Virus record (IMG/VR): IMGVR_UViG_3300047201_000038
Coordinates: 1-43,179 of that record
Strand: one strand, 5' to 3'
Source: a virus
Length of the DNA: 43,179 nucleotides
Shown here one piece after another: positions 22,712 through 30,497 of the stretch. Within the stretch, counting starts at the first letter, position 1, and every line of letters begins with the position of its first letter. Position numbers and translations under genes: made by a program. The notes beneath the pieces were generated by a model. It had not been told where the DNA came from. It made no database searches and saw nothing but the letters and a program-made list of their open reading frames with translations.

Positions 22712-23767
22712 ATGAGTGTCTTTCAAAAGGCACAGAATGAGATGGCGTATCTCAAGGCTGGATTCTATGGAGAAGCCGGATCGGGGAAGTCCTTCACTTC
22801 CTCACGGATCGCCATCGGACTGGTGAAATACATCAAGGCCAAAAAGCCCGTCATGTATTTCGACACCGAGACCGGATCGGACTTTCTGATCCGGCAATTC
22901 AAGGACGCCGGGATCGAACTCCACACGGCTAAGACCCGCGCATTCGCAGACCTGCTCGTAGCCGTCGATGAGGCTGAAAAGACCGCCTCGGTGATGATTA
23001 TCGACAGCATCACGCATGTCTGGAATGAACTCATCGAGAGTTACATGAAGAAGTTAGAGCTTAAGCGGCTATCCCTGAAACATTGGATACCACTCAAAAC
23101 TACCTGGCGCGAGTTCACCACGCGATACGTCAATAGCAAAATTCACATCATCATCTGCGGTCGATCTGCCGACAAATGGGATGAGGTCGAAGATGAGGAT
23201 GGGGCCAAAGAACTCCGCAAGGTTGGGACGAAAATGCGGACGGAAACGGAGCTGGCTTACGAACCCTCATTGCTGGTTGAGCTGGAACTCGTCCAGGCTT
23301 CGCCCCATGTCGGCGGGAAACTCATCCATCGAGCGCATGTCCGGAAAGATCGGTTCGATGTCATTAACGGTCAGCACTTCGATGACCCCGGCTTCGAGAC
23401 GTTCCTTCCGCATATCTCGCTCCTGAATCTGGGCGGTGAGCACAAGGCGCTGGAACCCGGGCGCGATTCCACGGCCATGTTCGAGCGGAACGATGTCGGC
23501 GCACGGAAGATGGAGACCCGCGAAATCCTCATCGAAAAGATCGGAAACGAGATCAAGCTCATCTATCCCGGCCAGAACGAGACCGACAAGACAGCACGGT
23601 TAAAACTCATGAAGCAGATTTTCCAGACGCACTCATGGACGGAGATTTGCACCCGCCGGACGAATGAGGAACTTCAGAATGGCTTAGATGCGATCATCGC
23701 GTTCAAGGGCAAGGTCGATACTGTGCCCGTAGATGAAATAAAGAAAACCAAAAAAGGAGGCAAGTGA
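22712..23767 (+). CDS. Sak4-like RecA-fold recombination ATPase
   Basis: 351 residues. Walker A is GEAGSGKS (residues 20-27) and the Walker B-like strand is VMIIDS with D98. This is the AAA_24 / Sak4 pattern of phage single-strand annealing ATPases, which work with an SSB that follows directly here. A following lysine-rich end (KKTKKGGK) may touch DNA. AGGAG precedes the ATG. Likely role: recombination-dependent replication or repair on single-stranded DNA. Confidence 0.8.
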   Translation: MSVFQKAQNEMAYLKAGFYGEAGSGKSFTSSRIAIGLVKYIKAKKPVMYFDTETGSDFLIRQFKDAGIELHTAKTRAFADLLVAVDEAEKTASVMIIDSITHVWNELIESYMKKLELKRLSLKHWIPLKTTWREFTTRYVNSKIHIIICGRSADKWDEVEDEDGAKELRKVGTKMRTETELAYEPSLLVELELVQASPHVGGKLIHRAHVRKDRFDVINGQHFDDPGFETFLPHISLLNLGGEHKALEPGRDSTAMFERNDVGARKMETREILIEKIGNEIKLIYPGQNETDKTARLKLMKQIFQTHSWTEICTRRTNEELQNGLDAIIAFKGKVDTVPVDEIKKTKKGGK

Positions 23768-24174
23768 TGCAGTGGCCTGAGTTTGAAGGTAGAGTCAAAA
23801 TCCCCGAGGGGCACTATTCGTTCCGGATGAATCGGGAGCCGGAACTCAAGTCCTTTCCCTATAAGGACAAGGACGGAAACGCGAAGTCGGGACGCAAAAT
23901 CGTCGTTTACGCCATCGGCCTCAACGATCACGGGGAATACCCTATTGTCGATGCCATCGTCGCATGGGAAGAGCGCTATGCCGATCTGTGCAAGGCGCTG
24001 GGGGTTGAGCATGGGCGCGATCTCGTGATGGCCGGCAGTCGATTCGAGGCAGACGTGATCCACGAACCCGACAAGACGGATCCGACGAAGTCCTATCCCA
24101 GACTCACCAACATCACCGCCGTTGCCGACATCCCACCGACGACGGGGCCCGGCGACGAAGATATCCCCTTTTGA
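23767..24174 (+). CDS. ssb: Single-stranded DNA-binding protein-like
   Basis: 135 residues from ATG 23767, six bases after GGAGG; a GTG three bases earlier is less well placed. A compact beta-rich body ends in the acidic tip DEDIPF, the signature by which SSB proteins recruit partners. The body has little obvious similarity to E. coli SSB, so it is a divergent OB-fold candidate. The pairing with a Sak4-like ATPase supports it. Confidence 0.75.
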   Translation: MQWPEFEGRVKIPEGHYSFRMNREPELKSFPYKDKDGNAKSGRKIVVYAIGLNDHGEYPIVDAIVAWEERYADLCKALGVEHGRDLVMAGSRFEADVIHEPDKTDPTKSYPRLTNITAVADIPPTTGPGDEDIPF

Positions 24175-24281
24175 CCACGAATCCAATGGCCCAGCTGTCC
24201 ATGCACGATATGGTGCAAAACAAGGAGCGGCGCGACAAAGTCCTCTCCGGCAGCGTCCCCTCCCGGCATTTACCAAGATGA
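24171..24281 (+). CDS. Short 36-residue ORF, possibly a remnant
   Basis: A frame from TTG 24171 (TTGA overlap with ssb) or ATG 24186, ending at TGA 24279-24281. It encodes AQLSMHDMVQNKERRDKVLSG and then SVPSRHLPR. The sequence recalls the first turn of RecT-like annealing proteins but no more of such a gene follows, since an HNH gene begins 12 bases later. A tiny gene or the broken front of one. Confidence 0.35.
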   Translation: MTTNPMAQLSMHDMVQNKERRDKVLSGSVPSRHLPR

Positions 24282-24293
24282 AAGGATGATGAC

Positions 24294-24719
24294 GTGGACG
24301 ATGGACTAATGAAACAAGATTATTGGAAAACGTTACGGGGAAAAGAGGTGCACGGTAGGGCAAATAAAAAATACTATAAATCAGAAAAGGGTCAGGAATC
24401 TCGTAGAAAAACAGACGCTAAACGGAAGATATATAAGCGAGAATTGTATCACAAACTTAGGAAAATAGTCCTTGTACATTATGGAGGTAACCCACCAACT
24501 TGCTCTTGTTGTAAAGAAACCCGAATAGAATTTCTGGCAATCAATCATATAAATGGCGGTGGAACCGCCCACCGGGGAACGATTGGGCAAGGATCTCTTT
24601 ATCCCTGGCTGAGAAAAAACAATTATCCCATTGGCTACAATGTTCTCTGCCACAACTGCAATATGAGTATTGGATTCTACGGTTATTGTCCTCACGAAAA
24701 GGATAACAGAAATGGATAA
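24294..24719 (+). CDS. HNH endonuclease, free-standing
   Basis: 141 residues from GTG 24294 (an ATG at 24309 is possible). The N-terminal half is very basic. The nuclease core has CSCC, then FLAINHINGGG and CHNCN, the His-Asn-cysteine pattern of HNH proteins, with a zinc site made by the two CxxC pairs. The gene is clearly more AT-rich than its neighbours, a sign of transfer. It is wedged between ssb and the replication initiator gene and its end overlaps the latter. Confidence 0.8.
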   Translation: MDDGLMKQDYWKTLRGKEVHGRANKKYYKSEKGQESRRKTDAKRKIYKRELYHKLRKIVLVHYGGNPPTCSCCKETRIEFLAINHINGGGTAHRGTIGQGSLYPWLRKNNYPIGYNVLCHNCNMSIGFYGYCPHEKDNRNG

Positions 24720-25497
24720 TGGGCGCGAAGATAAACTCCCCTGGACCAAGTGGTATTGGAGCGATTGGAAGAAAGAGGACGGCCTTCAGCTGGTGAGTTT
24801 GGCGGCGAGGGGTCTTTGGGTCACGATGTTATCGGTTATGGCGAGCAGTAGAAAGAAGGGATTTTTGCTTTTGGGAAATAGCAAAATGTCGGTTAAAGAC
24901 TTAGCAAATCTAACGCGTATTTCAGATAAAGAAGCGTTAGATTTGTTAGCGGAATTAAGGGAAAAGGACGTATTTTCGGAGACTTCTGATGGAATTATCT
25001 ATAACCGAAGGATGGTCCGAGAAGCCGAAATCTCCTCTGTTAAAGCCAAGGCCGGACACCTTGGTGGAAAGGCTCGTAGCAAAGCCCTAGCAAAACTCAA
25101 GCATAATTCTAGCAGACCTATAGAAAGAAAGGGTAGCAAAATTGTAGCACCCTCTGCTTCTGCCTCTGCATATGCTTCTGCTTCTATTTCTTTTGAAGAG
25201 GGGGTGTGGGGGGGAGTACGCGACGATGACATTTCCGCATGGTCCGAAGCCTATCCGGCGTGTGATGTTCTGGGTGAGTTGAGAAAGATGGCGGAGTGGC
25301 TCAAGGCGAACCCGGACAAGCGGAAGATTAGATATCGGCGGTTCATCGTCAACTGGCTGGCTCGGACACAAGATAAAGGCGGGAGCGGGGGGCGGCGGGA
25401 TCCCGATCCCCCGCAAGTCGGGGCATCCATTCAATCCGGCAAGGATGTTTTCCGGGAGCAATATGAGAAAAACAAGCCGAAGGAGGCAAGACCATGA
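24712..25497 (+). CDS. Replication initiator-like protein with winged helix
   Basis: 261 residues from ATG 24712; the frame is open upstream but inside the HNH gene. The opening, 'LPWTKWYWSDWKKEDGLQLVSLAARGLW', and the winged helix near residues 60-100 (MSVKDLANLTRISDKEALDLL) match phage replication proteins of the DnaD/O-like kind. A low-complexity Ser/Ala linker at about 150-170 leads to a C-terminal region, 'ELRKMAEWLKANPDKRKIRYRRFIVNWL', typical of helicase-loader-type initiators. Replication probably starts with this protein and the host helicase. Confidence 0.7.
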   Translation: MDNGREDKLPWTKWYWSDWKKEDGLQLVSLAARGLWVTMLSVMASSRKKGFLLLGNSKMSVKDLANLTRISDKEALDLLAELREKDVFSETSDGIIYNRRMVREAEISSVKAKAGHLGGKARSKALAKLKHNSSRPIERKGSKIVAPSASASAYASASISFEEGVWGGVRDDDISAWSEAYPACDVLGELRKMAEWLKANPDKRKIRYRRFIVNWLARTQDKGGSGGRRDPDPPQVGASIQSGKDVFREQYEKNKPKEARP

Positions 25498-25760
25498 AAG
25501 ACCACTCCTGTTCGTGGATTATCTGGAGCATCGCGTTGATCGTTGTTCTGGGTCTCGGCATATATGCCGGGCATAAGGTGACGGCGGCCTATAAGGACGT
25601 GGAGATCATGGATGCCCGGGCGGCACTTGAGACAGAGCGGGCAAGTCTCGCCGACGCGAACGTCGAGCTGGCGTTCTGGAAGTCGACGCTTCGGGGACTT
25701 GCCGAAGGTGGTCAGTTAGAGGGCATCGACCTCAAGGGAAGGCCATCAAAGGAGGACTGA
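25494..25760 (+). CDS. Small single-pass membrane protein with coiled coil
   Basis: 88 residues, ATGA overlap with the upstream gene. A transmembrane segment at residues 8-26 (WIIWSIALIVVLGLGIYAG) is followed by a helical, probably coiled-coil region (ALETERASLADANVELAFWKSTLRGL). AGGAGGCAAG lies upstream. Unknown function; it could be an envelope-facing accessory such as a superinfection or lysis modifier. Confidence 0.7.
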   Translation: MKDHSCSWIIWSIALIVVLGLGIYAGHKVTAAYKDVEIMDARAALETERASLADANVELAFWKSTLRGLAEGGQLEGIDLKGRPSKED

Positions 25761-26174
25761 ATGAAAGAGACCATCGAAGAGAAAAAGAAACGTCGCGCCG
25801 CTTCCATGAAGAAGAATTATAAAACTTGGAAACAAAAGAACAAAGAGCATTTAGCTGACTATAAGAAAGCTTGGTCAGAAAAGCATCCTGGATACTTCGC
25901 CGTTTATAGCAAAGCATGGAGAGAGCAAAATCCAGAAAAGAACAGAGAAGCACAGCGGGCATATAGACAAAAACATCCCATACAGTACATGGTTTATAAA
26001 CTCGTCCACCGAAAGATAAGGGAACAAAAAATTGAGAGACCAGTAATTTGCTCTGCGTGCGGGGTTATCGGAGAGCGCATTGAGGGACATCACATGGATT
26101 ACGATAGGCCATATGATCTGACTTGGCTTTGCTATAGTTGCCACAAGCACTTAGATACGGGGAGAAAAAAATGA
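25761..26174 (+). CDS. HNH endonuclease, free-standing
   Basis: 137 residues. The first 90 residues are very basic and carry loose repeats with 'YKKAWSEKHPGYFAVYSKAW' type units. The core has CSAC, then IEGHHMDYDRPYDLTWLCYSCHKHLD: paired CxxC knuckles and the GHH-x-DY catalytic motif. AT-rich like the other nuclease genes. ATG follows directly on the previous stop. Probable homing-type mobile gene. Confidence 0.8.
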   Translation: MKETIEEKKKRRAASMKKNYKTWKQKNKEHLADYKKAWSEKHPGYFAVYSKAWREQNPEKNREAQRAYRQKHPIQYMVYKLVHRKIREQKIERPVICSACGVIGERIEGHHMDYDRPYDLTWLCYSCHKHLDTGRKK

Positions 26175-26347
26175 CCGCGAAAAAGACAATCAAGGCGTGG
26201 GCGATATTCGATCCACATGGCATTTTTTGTTATTGGCTAGTTCAAATGACTCAGAAAGCGACCAGAGATCAGATGGGAGTGACTTGGCCTAGCTTGAAAA
26301 AGGCTGGTTATCGCGTCCGGCGCATCACCATCACGGTGGAGGATTGA
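26171..26347 (+). CDS. Small conserved early protein
   Basis: 58 residues from ATG 26171 (ATGA overlap). It contains 'KAWAIFDPHGIFCYWLVQMTQKATRD' and 'RRITITVED'. No cysteine pair or membrane segment. Typical of accessory early phage genes; function unknown. A longer frame reaching into the HNH gene is not used. Confidence 0.6.
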   Translation: MTAKKTIKAWAIFDPHGIFCYWLVQMTQKATRDQMGVTWPSLKKAGYRVRRITITVED

Positions 26348-26348
26348 G

Positions 26349-26654
26349 ATGAGAATTCATTACTATGACAAAAAGGGAAGGGCCATCGGCCCCGATGAAT
26401 GCGGAGACCTATTCAAGAGTAAAACCTACGCGAGAATCAAGCAAGATATTTTGCCGAACGGGAAATGGGTCTCGACGATCTGGCTCGGGCTGAATCACCA
26501 ATTTGGAAGCGGCCCCCCGCTCATTTTTGAGACGATGGTTTTTCCAAAGTGCGGGGAATGGAGCGAGTTGGATTGTGATCGGTATTCCACATTGAAGGAA
26601 GCCCGAGCAGGGCATGAGGCAATGGTTAAGAAGTGGACAAGCAAGGAGGATTGA
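26349..26654 (+). CDS. Conserved phage protein, unknown function
   Basis: 101 residues. 'TYARIKQDILPNGKWVSTIWLGLNHQFGSGPPLIFETMVFP' resembles a family of phage early proteins seen in many genomes, with a C-terminal helix ending 'ARAGHEAMVKKW'. No enzyme motif. It sits in the run of small coupled genes; its ATG follows the previous stop by one base. Confidence 0.7.
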   Translation: MRIHYYDKKGRAIGPDECGDLFKSKTYARIKQDILPNGKWVSTIWLGLNHQFGSGPPLIFETMVFPKCGEWSELDCDRYSTLKEARAGHEAMVKKWTSKED

Positions 26655-26655
26655 C

Positions 26656-27141
26656 ATGAAATCTACGAAAGACATCCTGACCAATTTAGGCGCGTGTACC
26701 AAGGCCGTGAAGTGGGCGGGAAGCAAGACGCATAAGCAGGCATGGAACACCTGCAAGCGCGGCGATTGGCTGTTGTGGATTACAAGCAAGCTCGGCGTTG
26801 ACCGGAAGCGGATCGTTCTAGCCGCGTGCGCCTGCGCCGCATGGGCCGCATGGGCCGCAGGGGACGCCGCATGGGCCGCCGCATGGGCCGCATGGGCCGC
26901 AGGGGACGCCGCATGGGCCGCATGGGCCGCAGGGGACGCCGCAGGGGCCGCATGGGCCGCAGGGGACGCCGCAGGGGCCGCCGCAAGGGCCGCAGGGGAC
27001 GCCGCATGGGCCGCAGATGCCGCCGCAGATGCCGCCGCACGGGCCGCTGCCCACAAAAGGATGGCGGGTATCATACGCAAGATCATCCCGTTCAGCGTCA
27101 TCTGCAAGGCCATCGCCCAGTATGAGGGAAGGGATAAATAA
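26656..27141 (+). CDS. Ala/Trp-rich phage protein of the 'putative immunity protein' type
   Basis: 161 residues from ATG 26656. N-terminal '[48 protein letters not shown]' and C-terminal '[18 protein letters not shown]' match the conserved ends of a family often named putative immunity protein. Between them lie about 75 residues of A-A-x units ([15 protein letters not shown]...), probably long helices. The name comes from sequence families; the actual role in phages is not established. Confidence 0.7.
   Translation: MKSTKDILTNLGACTKAVKWAGSKTHKQAWNTCKRGDWLLWITSKLGVDRKRIVLAACACAAWAAWAAGDAAWAAAWAAWAAGDAAWAAWAAGDAAGAAWAAGDAAGAAARAAGDAAWAADAAADAAARAAAHKRMAGIIRKIIPFSVICKAIAQYEGRDK
26821..27050. 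repeat. GC-rich low-complexity coding repeat
   Basis: About 230 bases built from GCCGCATGGGCC, GCCGCAGGGGAC and close variants, giving the A-A-W / A-A-G-D pattern. Unlike other repeats here it is near-identical at DNA level, so it can expand or contract by slippage. Several other frames stay open through it only because the sequence is periodic. Confidence 0.85.
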
Positions 27142-27143
27142 CA

Positions 27144-27380
27144 ATGGAATACACGACGGGGGAATTAATCCAGCTTCTTGAAAACTTCAAAACCGAATCT
27201 CTCGCAGACTGGATCGTCAATGTCGATGTCGACGTCTTCATTGAAAAACTTCAGGCGGCGGACAAACTGTGCGAGGCGGCGAAGGGGTTGGTCTCATCAT
27301 GCACCCCGGAACTATATGACGAATATTTTGAAGCAACAAAGAAGGCCATCGCCGAGTATGAGGGGAAGGAGGGGAAATGA
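27144..27380 (+). CDS. Small early protein, 'L-A-A-D-K-L' paralogue family member 1
   Basis: 78 residues. The pattern is an N-terminal [11 protein letters not shown], a middle '[16 protein letters not shown]' and a C-terminal '[17 protein letters not shown]'. The same frame of residues recurs in the genes at 27377, 28156 and 30544. Probably all-helical. Function unknown. Confidence 0.65.
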   Translation: MEYTTGELIQLLENFKTESLADWIVNVDVDVFIEKLQAADKLCEAAKGLVSSCTPELYDEYFEATKKAIAEYEGKEGK

Positions 27381-27619
27381 GAAAATACAGCACGAAGGAG
27401 TTGATAAAGGAATTGGAAAGGGGGCGTGGAATTTCGCTTGGCTTGGGAGCATCGCCGCAAGTTGAGATTTGGGACGCCATCATCGCTCGGCTCCGGGCGG
27501 GGGACAAGCTGTTGGGTATAGCAAAGAGAGCGAGGTTTATTATTTCCGTATATTGCAAGGAACATATCGACGAATACGACAAGGCCATCGCCGAGTACAA
27601 GGGGAAGGTGGAGGATTGA
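27377..27619 (+). CDS. Small early protein, paralogue family member 2
   Basis: 80 residues, ATGA overlap with member 1. It contains 'IIARLRAGDKLLGIAKRARF' and 'YCKEHIDEYDKAIAEYKG'. A 101-bp stretch (27488-27588) is identical to 28252-28352 in member 3, evidence of recent duplication or gene conversion. Confidence 0.7.
   Translation: MRKYSTKELIKELERGRGISLGLGASPQVEIWDAIIARLRAGDKLLGIAKRARFIISVYCKEHIDEYDKAIAEYKGKVED
27488..27588 (+). repeat. 101-bp perfect direct repeat, copy 1
   Basis: Identical to 28252-28352. It covers the coding part from RLRAGDKLLG to EYDKAI in both proteins. The rest of the two genes has diverged, so this patch was copied recently or has been kept uniform by recombination. 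Confidence 0.95.
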
Positions 27620-27620
27620 C

Positions 27621-27911
27621 ATGAGCGAATTTACGGGGCCGTTCGACGCGGCGATAAGTTTTCTAACACATAAGTTAGAAAGTCGAGGGCCGGGAAGTGA
27701 ACGCGATGAATTGAAGCAAGCCATCCGCGTCCTCGAAGCGGCGGGGAAGATAGCATATAGGCGCGAATTGATTCTCGGGGCGATGGACAATATTCACGAG
27801 GAATGGGGAAGAATGTATGAGGCGATTAGTGAGGAATGGGGAAGCCGGAATATTATCGTCAATCTGACAAGGGGGCTCATCGAAGCCCTGCCGGATGGAG
27901 GGAAGAAATGA
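27621..27911 (+). CDS. Small helical early protein
   Basis: 96 residues. The middle 'LKQAIRVLEAAGKIAYRRELILGAMDNIHEEWGRMYEAI' suggests a remote member of the neighbouring paralogue family (helix, then A-x-x-I motif, then a charged helix). It starts one base after the preceding stop region and its end overlaps the next ATG. Function unknown. Confidence 0.65.
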   Translation: MSEFTGPFDAAISFLTHKLESRGPGSERDELKQAIRVLEAAGKIAYRRELILGAMDNIHEEWGRMYEAISEEWGSRNIIVNLTRGLIEALPDGGKK

Positions 27912-28159
27912 CCTGGCAATATCGCGTCATGCGGAAGCGCTGGCAACGAGGGCGGAAATGGGGTTATTCCTATGGGATTTATGAACTCTATTCTCACATG
28001 ATAAACGGTAAAAACCCAGGCTGGACATCGGATTCAATGGAGCCTCAAGGAGACACCATTGCGGAACTAAAGTCGGATTATGAATATATGGCCGAGGCGT
28101 TCAAGCTACCCGTGCTGGACCACAAGACGGGCAAACCGATCAAGGAGGGGAAGCTATGA
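27908..28159 (+). CDS. Conserved small phage protein
   Basis: 83 residues from ATG 27908 (ATGA overlap). 'WQYRVMRKRWQRGRKWGYSYGIYELY' and 'PQGDTIAELKSDYEYMAEAFKLPVLD' match a widely spread phage family in which an aromatic N-terminal strand region is followed by a helix and the P-V-L-D end. Function unknown. Coupled to the next gene by ATGA. Confidence 0.7.
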   Translation: MTWQYRVMRKRWQRGRKWGYSYGIYELYSHMINGKNPGWTSDSMEPQGDTIAELKSDYEYMAEAFKLPVLDHKTGKPIKEGKL

Positions 28160-28422
28160 GCGAGACATATAACACAGATGAGTTGGAAGAGAAACTAAAG
28201 GGTGCGTGGAGGTTTCGCCTAGCTCCCGACGTGATCTCCACCATCATCGCCCGGCTCCGGGCGGGGGACAAGCTGTTGGGTATAGCAAAGAGAGCGAGGT
28301 TTATTATTTCCGTATATTGCAAGGAACATATCGACGAATACGACAAGGCCATATATTGCAAGGAACATATCGACGAATACGACAAGGCCATCGCCAAGTA
28401 CGAGGGGAAGGAGGGGAAATGA
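28156..28422 (+). CDS. Small early protein, paralogue family member 3 with internal duplication
   Basis: 88 residues. Carries the 101-bp block shared with member 2 and then a perfect in-frame 39-bp tandem duplication, so that YCKEHIDEYDKAI occurs twice in a row. This lengthens the C-terminal helix by 13 residues. Starts inside the upstream stop. Confidence 0.7.
   Translation: MSETYNTDELEEKLKGAWRFRLAPDVISTIIARLRAGDKLLGIAKRARFIISVYCKEHIDEYDKAIYCKEHIDEYDKAIAKYEGKEGK
28252..28352 (+). repeat. 101-bp perfect direct repeat, copy 2, followed by 39-bp tandem duplication
   Basis: Identical to 27488-27588. Directly after it a 39-bp unit (ATTGCAAGGAACATATCGAC and following bases) is repeated in tandem, over about 28313-28390. 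Confidence 0.95.
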
Positions 28423-28655
28423 GACTTAAAATAATTTCCTACGATGAAAAGCAAAATCATTGGGTGTGCAGAGATGAACAAGGAAAAACGCACCGCGTTG
28501 ACCTGGCTGTTTGCGGAACCGATGATGGGAGGCTTATTGGGAAATCGCCAAATGATTTTAACGGGAGGTTTATTGAATCCGGAAACTTGCACCCATACGA
28601 GGAAATAGCAAACGATGTCCTCCTCGAAGTTCTGCCGGACAAGGAGAGGGCATGA
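28419..28655 (+). CDS. Conserved small phage protein
   Basis: 78 residues from ATG 28419 (ATGA). 'WVCRDEQGKTHRVDLAVCGTD' and 'LHPYEEIANDVLLEVLPD' fit a conserved phage family with a small beta-barrel-like start and a short helix. A longer upstream frame lies inside the preceding gene and is not used. Function unknown. Confidence 0.65.
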   Translation: MRLKIISYDEKQNHWVCRDEQGKTHRVDLAVCGTDDGRLIGKSPNDFNGRFIESGNLHPYEEIANDVLLEVLPDKERA

Positions 28656-28685
28656 GTGTATTCCTACGGGCGATGGGGGCTTATC

Positions 28686-29024
28686 TTGAGAGATAATTTT
28701 ATCCAAAACCAGATTATGAGATTTATGCAGGGGCACAGGGGACGAGACAACGCCATGCCGCGCAAGGTGCTACTCGCCGAGCTGAGGTTATACCGCCCGG
28801 CGTTCACGGATCGTGACTGCCGGGAGCTGTACTCGGGGCTACCGATTTGCTCATGCGAGCAAGGGCTATTCCTGCCTCAGACCGTGGCTGAAGTGCAGGA
28901 CTTCAAATCCTACATCACGAAGGCGTGGGGGCCGATACAGGCGCACAGACGATGTGCGACGATCCTGTCATTCTATCCGCAGCTCGCGCCGCCTGCTGAA
29001 CAACTGGGGCTGGGGTATGATTAA
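28686..29024 (+). CDS. Winged-helix-like protein upstream of the resolvase
   Basis: 112 residues from TTG 28686, chosen because similarity-like sequence begins there ('RDNFIQNQIMRFMQGHRGR'). The frame stays open to GTG 28656. Then 'VLLAELRLYRPAFTDRDCRELYSGLPICSCEQGLF' reads as a winged helix that is common next to rusA in phages. ATG 28652 in another frame gives only 14 codons (stop at 28694-28696) and may deliver ribosomes to the TTG. Its end overlaps the resolvase start by eight bases. Confidence 0.6.
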   Translation: MRDNFIQNQIMRFMQGHRGRDNAMPRKVLLAELRLYRPAFTDRDCRELYSGLPICSCEQGLFLPQTVAEVQDFKSYITKAWGPIQAHRRCATILSFYPQLAPPAEQLGLGYD

Positions 29025-29364
29025 CCTGACGATCCCGGGCCGCCTTCCGTCGCTGAACGAGACGATGCGGATGCATTGGGCCAAACGTGCGAAACTCAAG
29101 GATGGCATGGCGTGGATTTTAGCGACTTCTGGCCAACCCCGTCCGGATTATGGACGAAAGTATCATGCCGTGATTACCGTCTATCAAAAGACGCGGCGAT
29201 TCGACAAGGATAATTTATATGGTGCGTGTAAGCCCGTGATCGATGCCCTAAAAGAATCAGGTTATATTTACCGCGACTCGCCGGATTGGCTTGATCTAGA
29301 TATACGGCAGGAGCTGGATCACGGGAATCCTCGCGTCGAGATCGAACTGGAGAAACTGACATGA
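29017..29364 (+). CDS. rusA: RusA-like Holliday junction resolvase
   Basis: 115 residues from ATG 29017. The family signature is present: PGRLPSLNE near the N terminus, then D63-x-D65-N66 (FDKDNLYGACKPVIDAL) with D76 as the third acidic residue, and 'YIYRDSPDWLDL'. RusA enzymes cut four-way junctions as small dimers and clear branches before packaging. A longer upstream frame inside the previous gene is not used. Confidence 0.9.
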   Translation: MINLTIPGRLPSLNETMRMHWAKRAKLKDGMAWILATSGQPRPDYGRKYHAVITVYQKTRRFDKDNLYGACKPVIDALKESGYIYRDSPDWLDLDIRQELDHGNPRVEIELEKLT

Positions 29365-30020
29365 ATAAAACGCGGATCGAATGGTGCGATTATTCTTGGA
29401 ATCCCATCAAGGGTCTTTGTCCGGTCGGGTGCTGGTACTGTTATGCGAGAAAGATGTACAAGCGGTTCGGGATAAATCCCAAACTCCGGTTATCCAAGAG
29501 AGAGGTTTTCTGTGACCCGCCGCCAGTTCCGAGAAAAAAGATTTTTGTCTGCTCGACGATGGAACTTTTTCATCCCACAGTCATGCCCGGATGGCGAGAT
29601 ACGATTTTTACTCGCATCGCCCTGAATCCTCAACACACCTTCATCGTCCTGACGAAGATGCCGGAGAACATCGACCGACCCATGCCGCCGAATGTTTGGC
29701 TCGGGGTAAGCGTGACGGGCGAGAATGATTTTTGGCGAGCAAAACAACTCTGTGGAATTGAGGCAAAAATGAAATTTGTGTCCATCGAGCCATTATTAAG
29801 CGATGACTGTAGTGGACCCTCTTTCACCGGGCCAATATTGGATGAACTTTCATGGGGCATCATTGGCCGCCTTACGGGACATGGAAAAAAATGGGACCCG
29901 AGTAAAGAGACGGTATCTCGCTTTGTTAGATTATTTAAGACGCGGGATATCCCCGTCTTTCTCAAGAACAATCTCCGCGAGATTTGGGGCAAGCCATTGA
30001 TACAGGAGTTCCCGAAGTGA
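29361..30020 (+). CDS. Gp37/Gp68-family (DUF5131) radical SAM-like protein
   Basis: 219 residues, ATGA overlap with rusA. C20-x3-C24-x2-C27 in 'LCPVGCWYCYA' is a radical SAM cluster motif, and the N-terminal TRIEWCDYSWNPIKG plus 'NVWLGVSV' and 'FVSIEPLLS' mark the DUF5131 family found in many phages. The reaction is unknown. It is distinct from the SPASM enzyme at 15278 and is not near its proposed substrate. Confidence 0.85.
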   Translation: MNKTRIEWCDYSWNPIKGLCPVGCWYCYARKMYKRFGINPKLRLSKREVFCDPPPVPRKKIFVCSTMELFHPTVMPGWRDTIFTRIALNPQHTFIVLTKMPENIDRPMPPNVWLGVSVTGENDFWRAKQLCGIEAKMKFVSIEPLLSDDCSGPSFTGPILDELSWGIIGRLTGHGKKWDPSKETVSRFVRLFKTRDIPVFLKNNLREIWGKPLIQEFPK

Positions 30021-30103
30021 ATCTGATCATCATCTTCGCCTATGCCGTGGCACTCATTGCCGGGATCGGATACGCAATTTACGAGGACAGGAGGAAGGCG
30101 TGA
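30017..30103 (+). CDS. 28-residue membrane peptide
   Basis: GTG 30017 overlaps the upstream stop (GTGA), with AGGAG nine bases before. The product, LIIIFAYAVALIAGIGYAIY followed by EDRRKA, is one transmembrane segment with a charged cytoplasmic end. Overlaps the next gene by GTGA. Probably a real small gene. Confidence 0.6.
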   Translation: MNLIIIFAYAVALIAGIGYAIYEDRRKA

Positions 30104-30276
30104 ATCTACCTGACACATCTAATCCGAAAAAGCCATTCGTTCCGCCTTGCCTATATGATGTTTTCGCGCAATCGACCAAAGACGAGGTTGTCTGCGCCGC
30201 ATATATGAGTCAGGTGCCGAGGGGTAACTGTGGGCGAGATTGCCAAGCATATAAGCCGTGGAAAGGAAACGCATGA
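30100..30276 (+). CDS. Small cysteine-containing protein
   Basis: 58 residues from GTG 30100 (GTGA), ending exactly at the overlap with the next ATG (ATGA at 30273). Four cysteines (PCLYD, VVCAAY, NCGRDC) could bind zinc. The same type of short protein, with 'CAAYMSQVPRGNCGRDC', appears among accessory phage genes. Tight coupling on both sides supports it. Confidence 0.6.
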   Translation: MNLPDTSNPKKPFVPPCLYDVFAQSTKDEVVCAAYMSQVPRGNCGRDCQAYKPWKGNA

Positions 30277-30497
30277 GCCGCCATTATAAATCATACGAGT
30301 CCGATCAGGCGCATTCTTTCAGGGCCGTGAAGCTTAACCCGCCTCGGCCCTGCAAGTTCCCCGGATGCAAGCGGATGATTCGGTATATACCGGGTGACGT
30401 GGATGTGCGTTATCTGCGGTTCTGCATGAGGTGTCGGGAAAACCTAAGCGGTGCCCAATGGATGGAGCGCTGGACAAGGAGACAACAATATGTCTGA
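30273..30497 (+). CDS. Small zinc-finger-like protein
   Basis: 74 residues from ATG 30273. CKFPGC and CMRC, about 25 residues apart, form a probable zinc site within a basic protein. AAAGGAAA precedes the ATG. An earlier in-frame ATG at 30258 lies inside the preceding gene. Function unknown. Confidence 0.65.
   Translation: MSRHYKSYESDQAHSFRAVKLNPPRPCKFPGCKRMIRYIPGDVDVRYLRFCMRCRENLSGAQWMERWTRRQQYV

Noticed and set aside
26780-27144. Gly/Cys/Pro- and Arg-rich frames on both strands in the Ala/Trp repeat
   Set aside because: All frames are open in a short-period GC-rich repeat; only the frame from 26656 has conserved-looking ends and a sound position in the operon.
28652-28696. 14-codon frame starting at an ATGA overlap
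   Set aside because: Too short to call as a gene; noted as a possible coupling leader for the TTG at 28686.
29361-30020. The DUF5131 radical SAM-like protein as part of the tail modification system
   Set aside because: It belongs to a different, widely spread phage family, lies in the early operon beside rusA and lacks SPASM cysteines.
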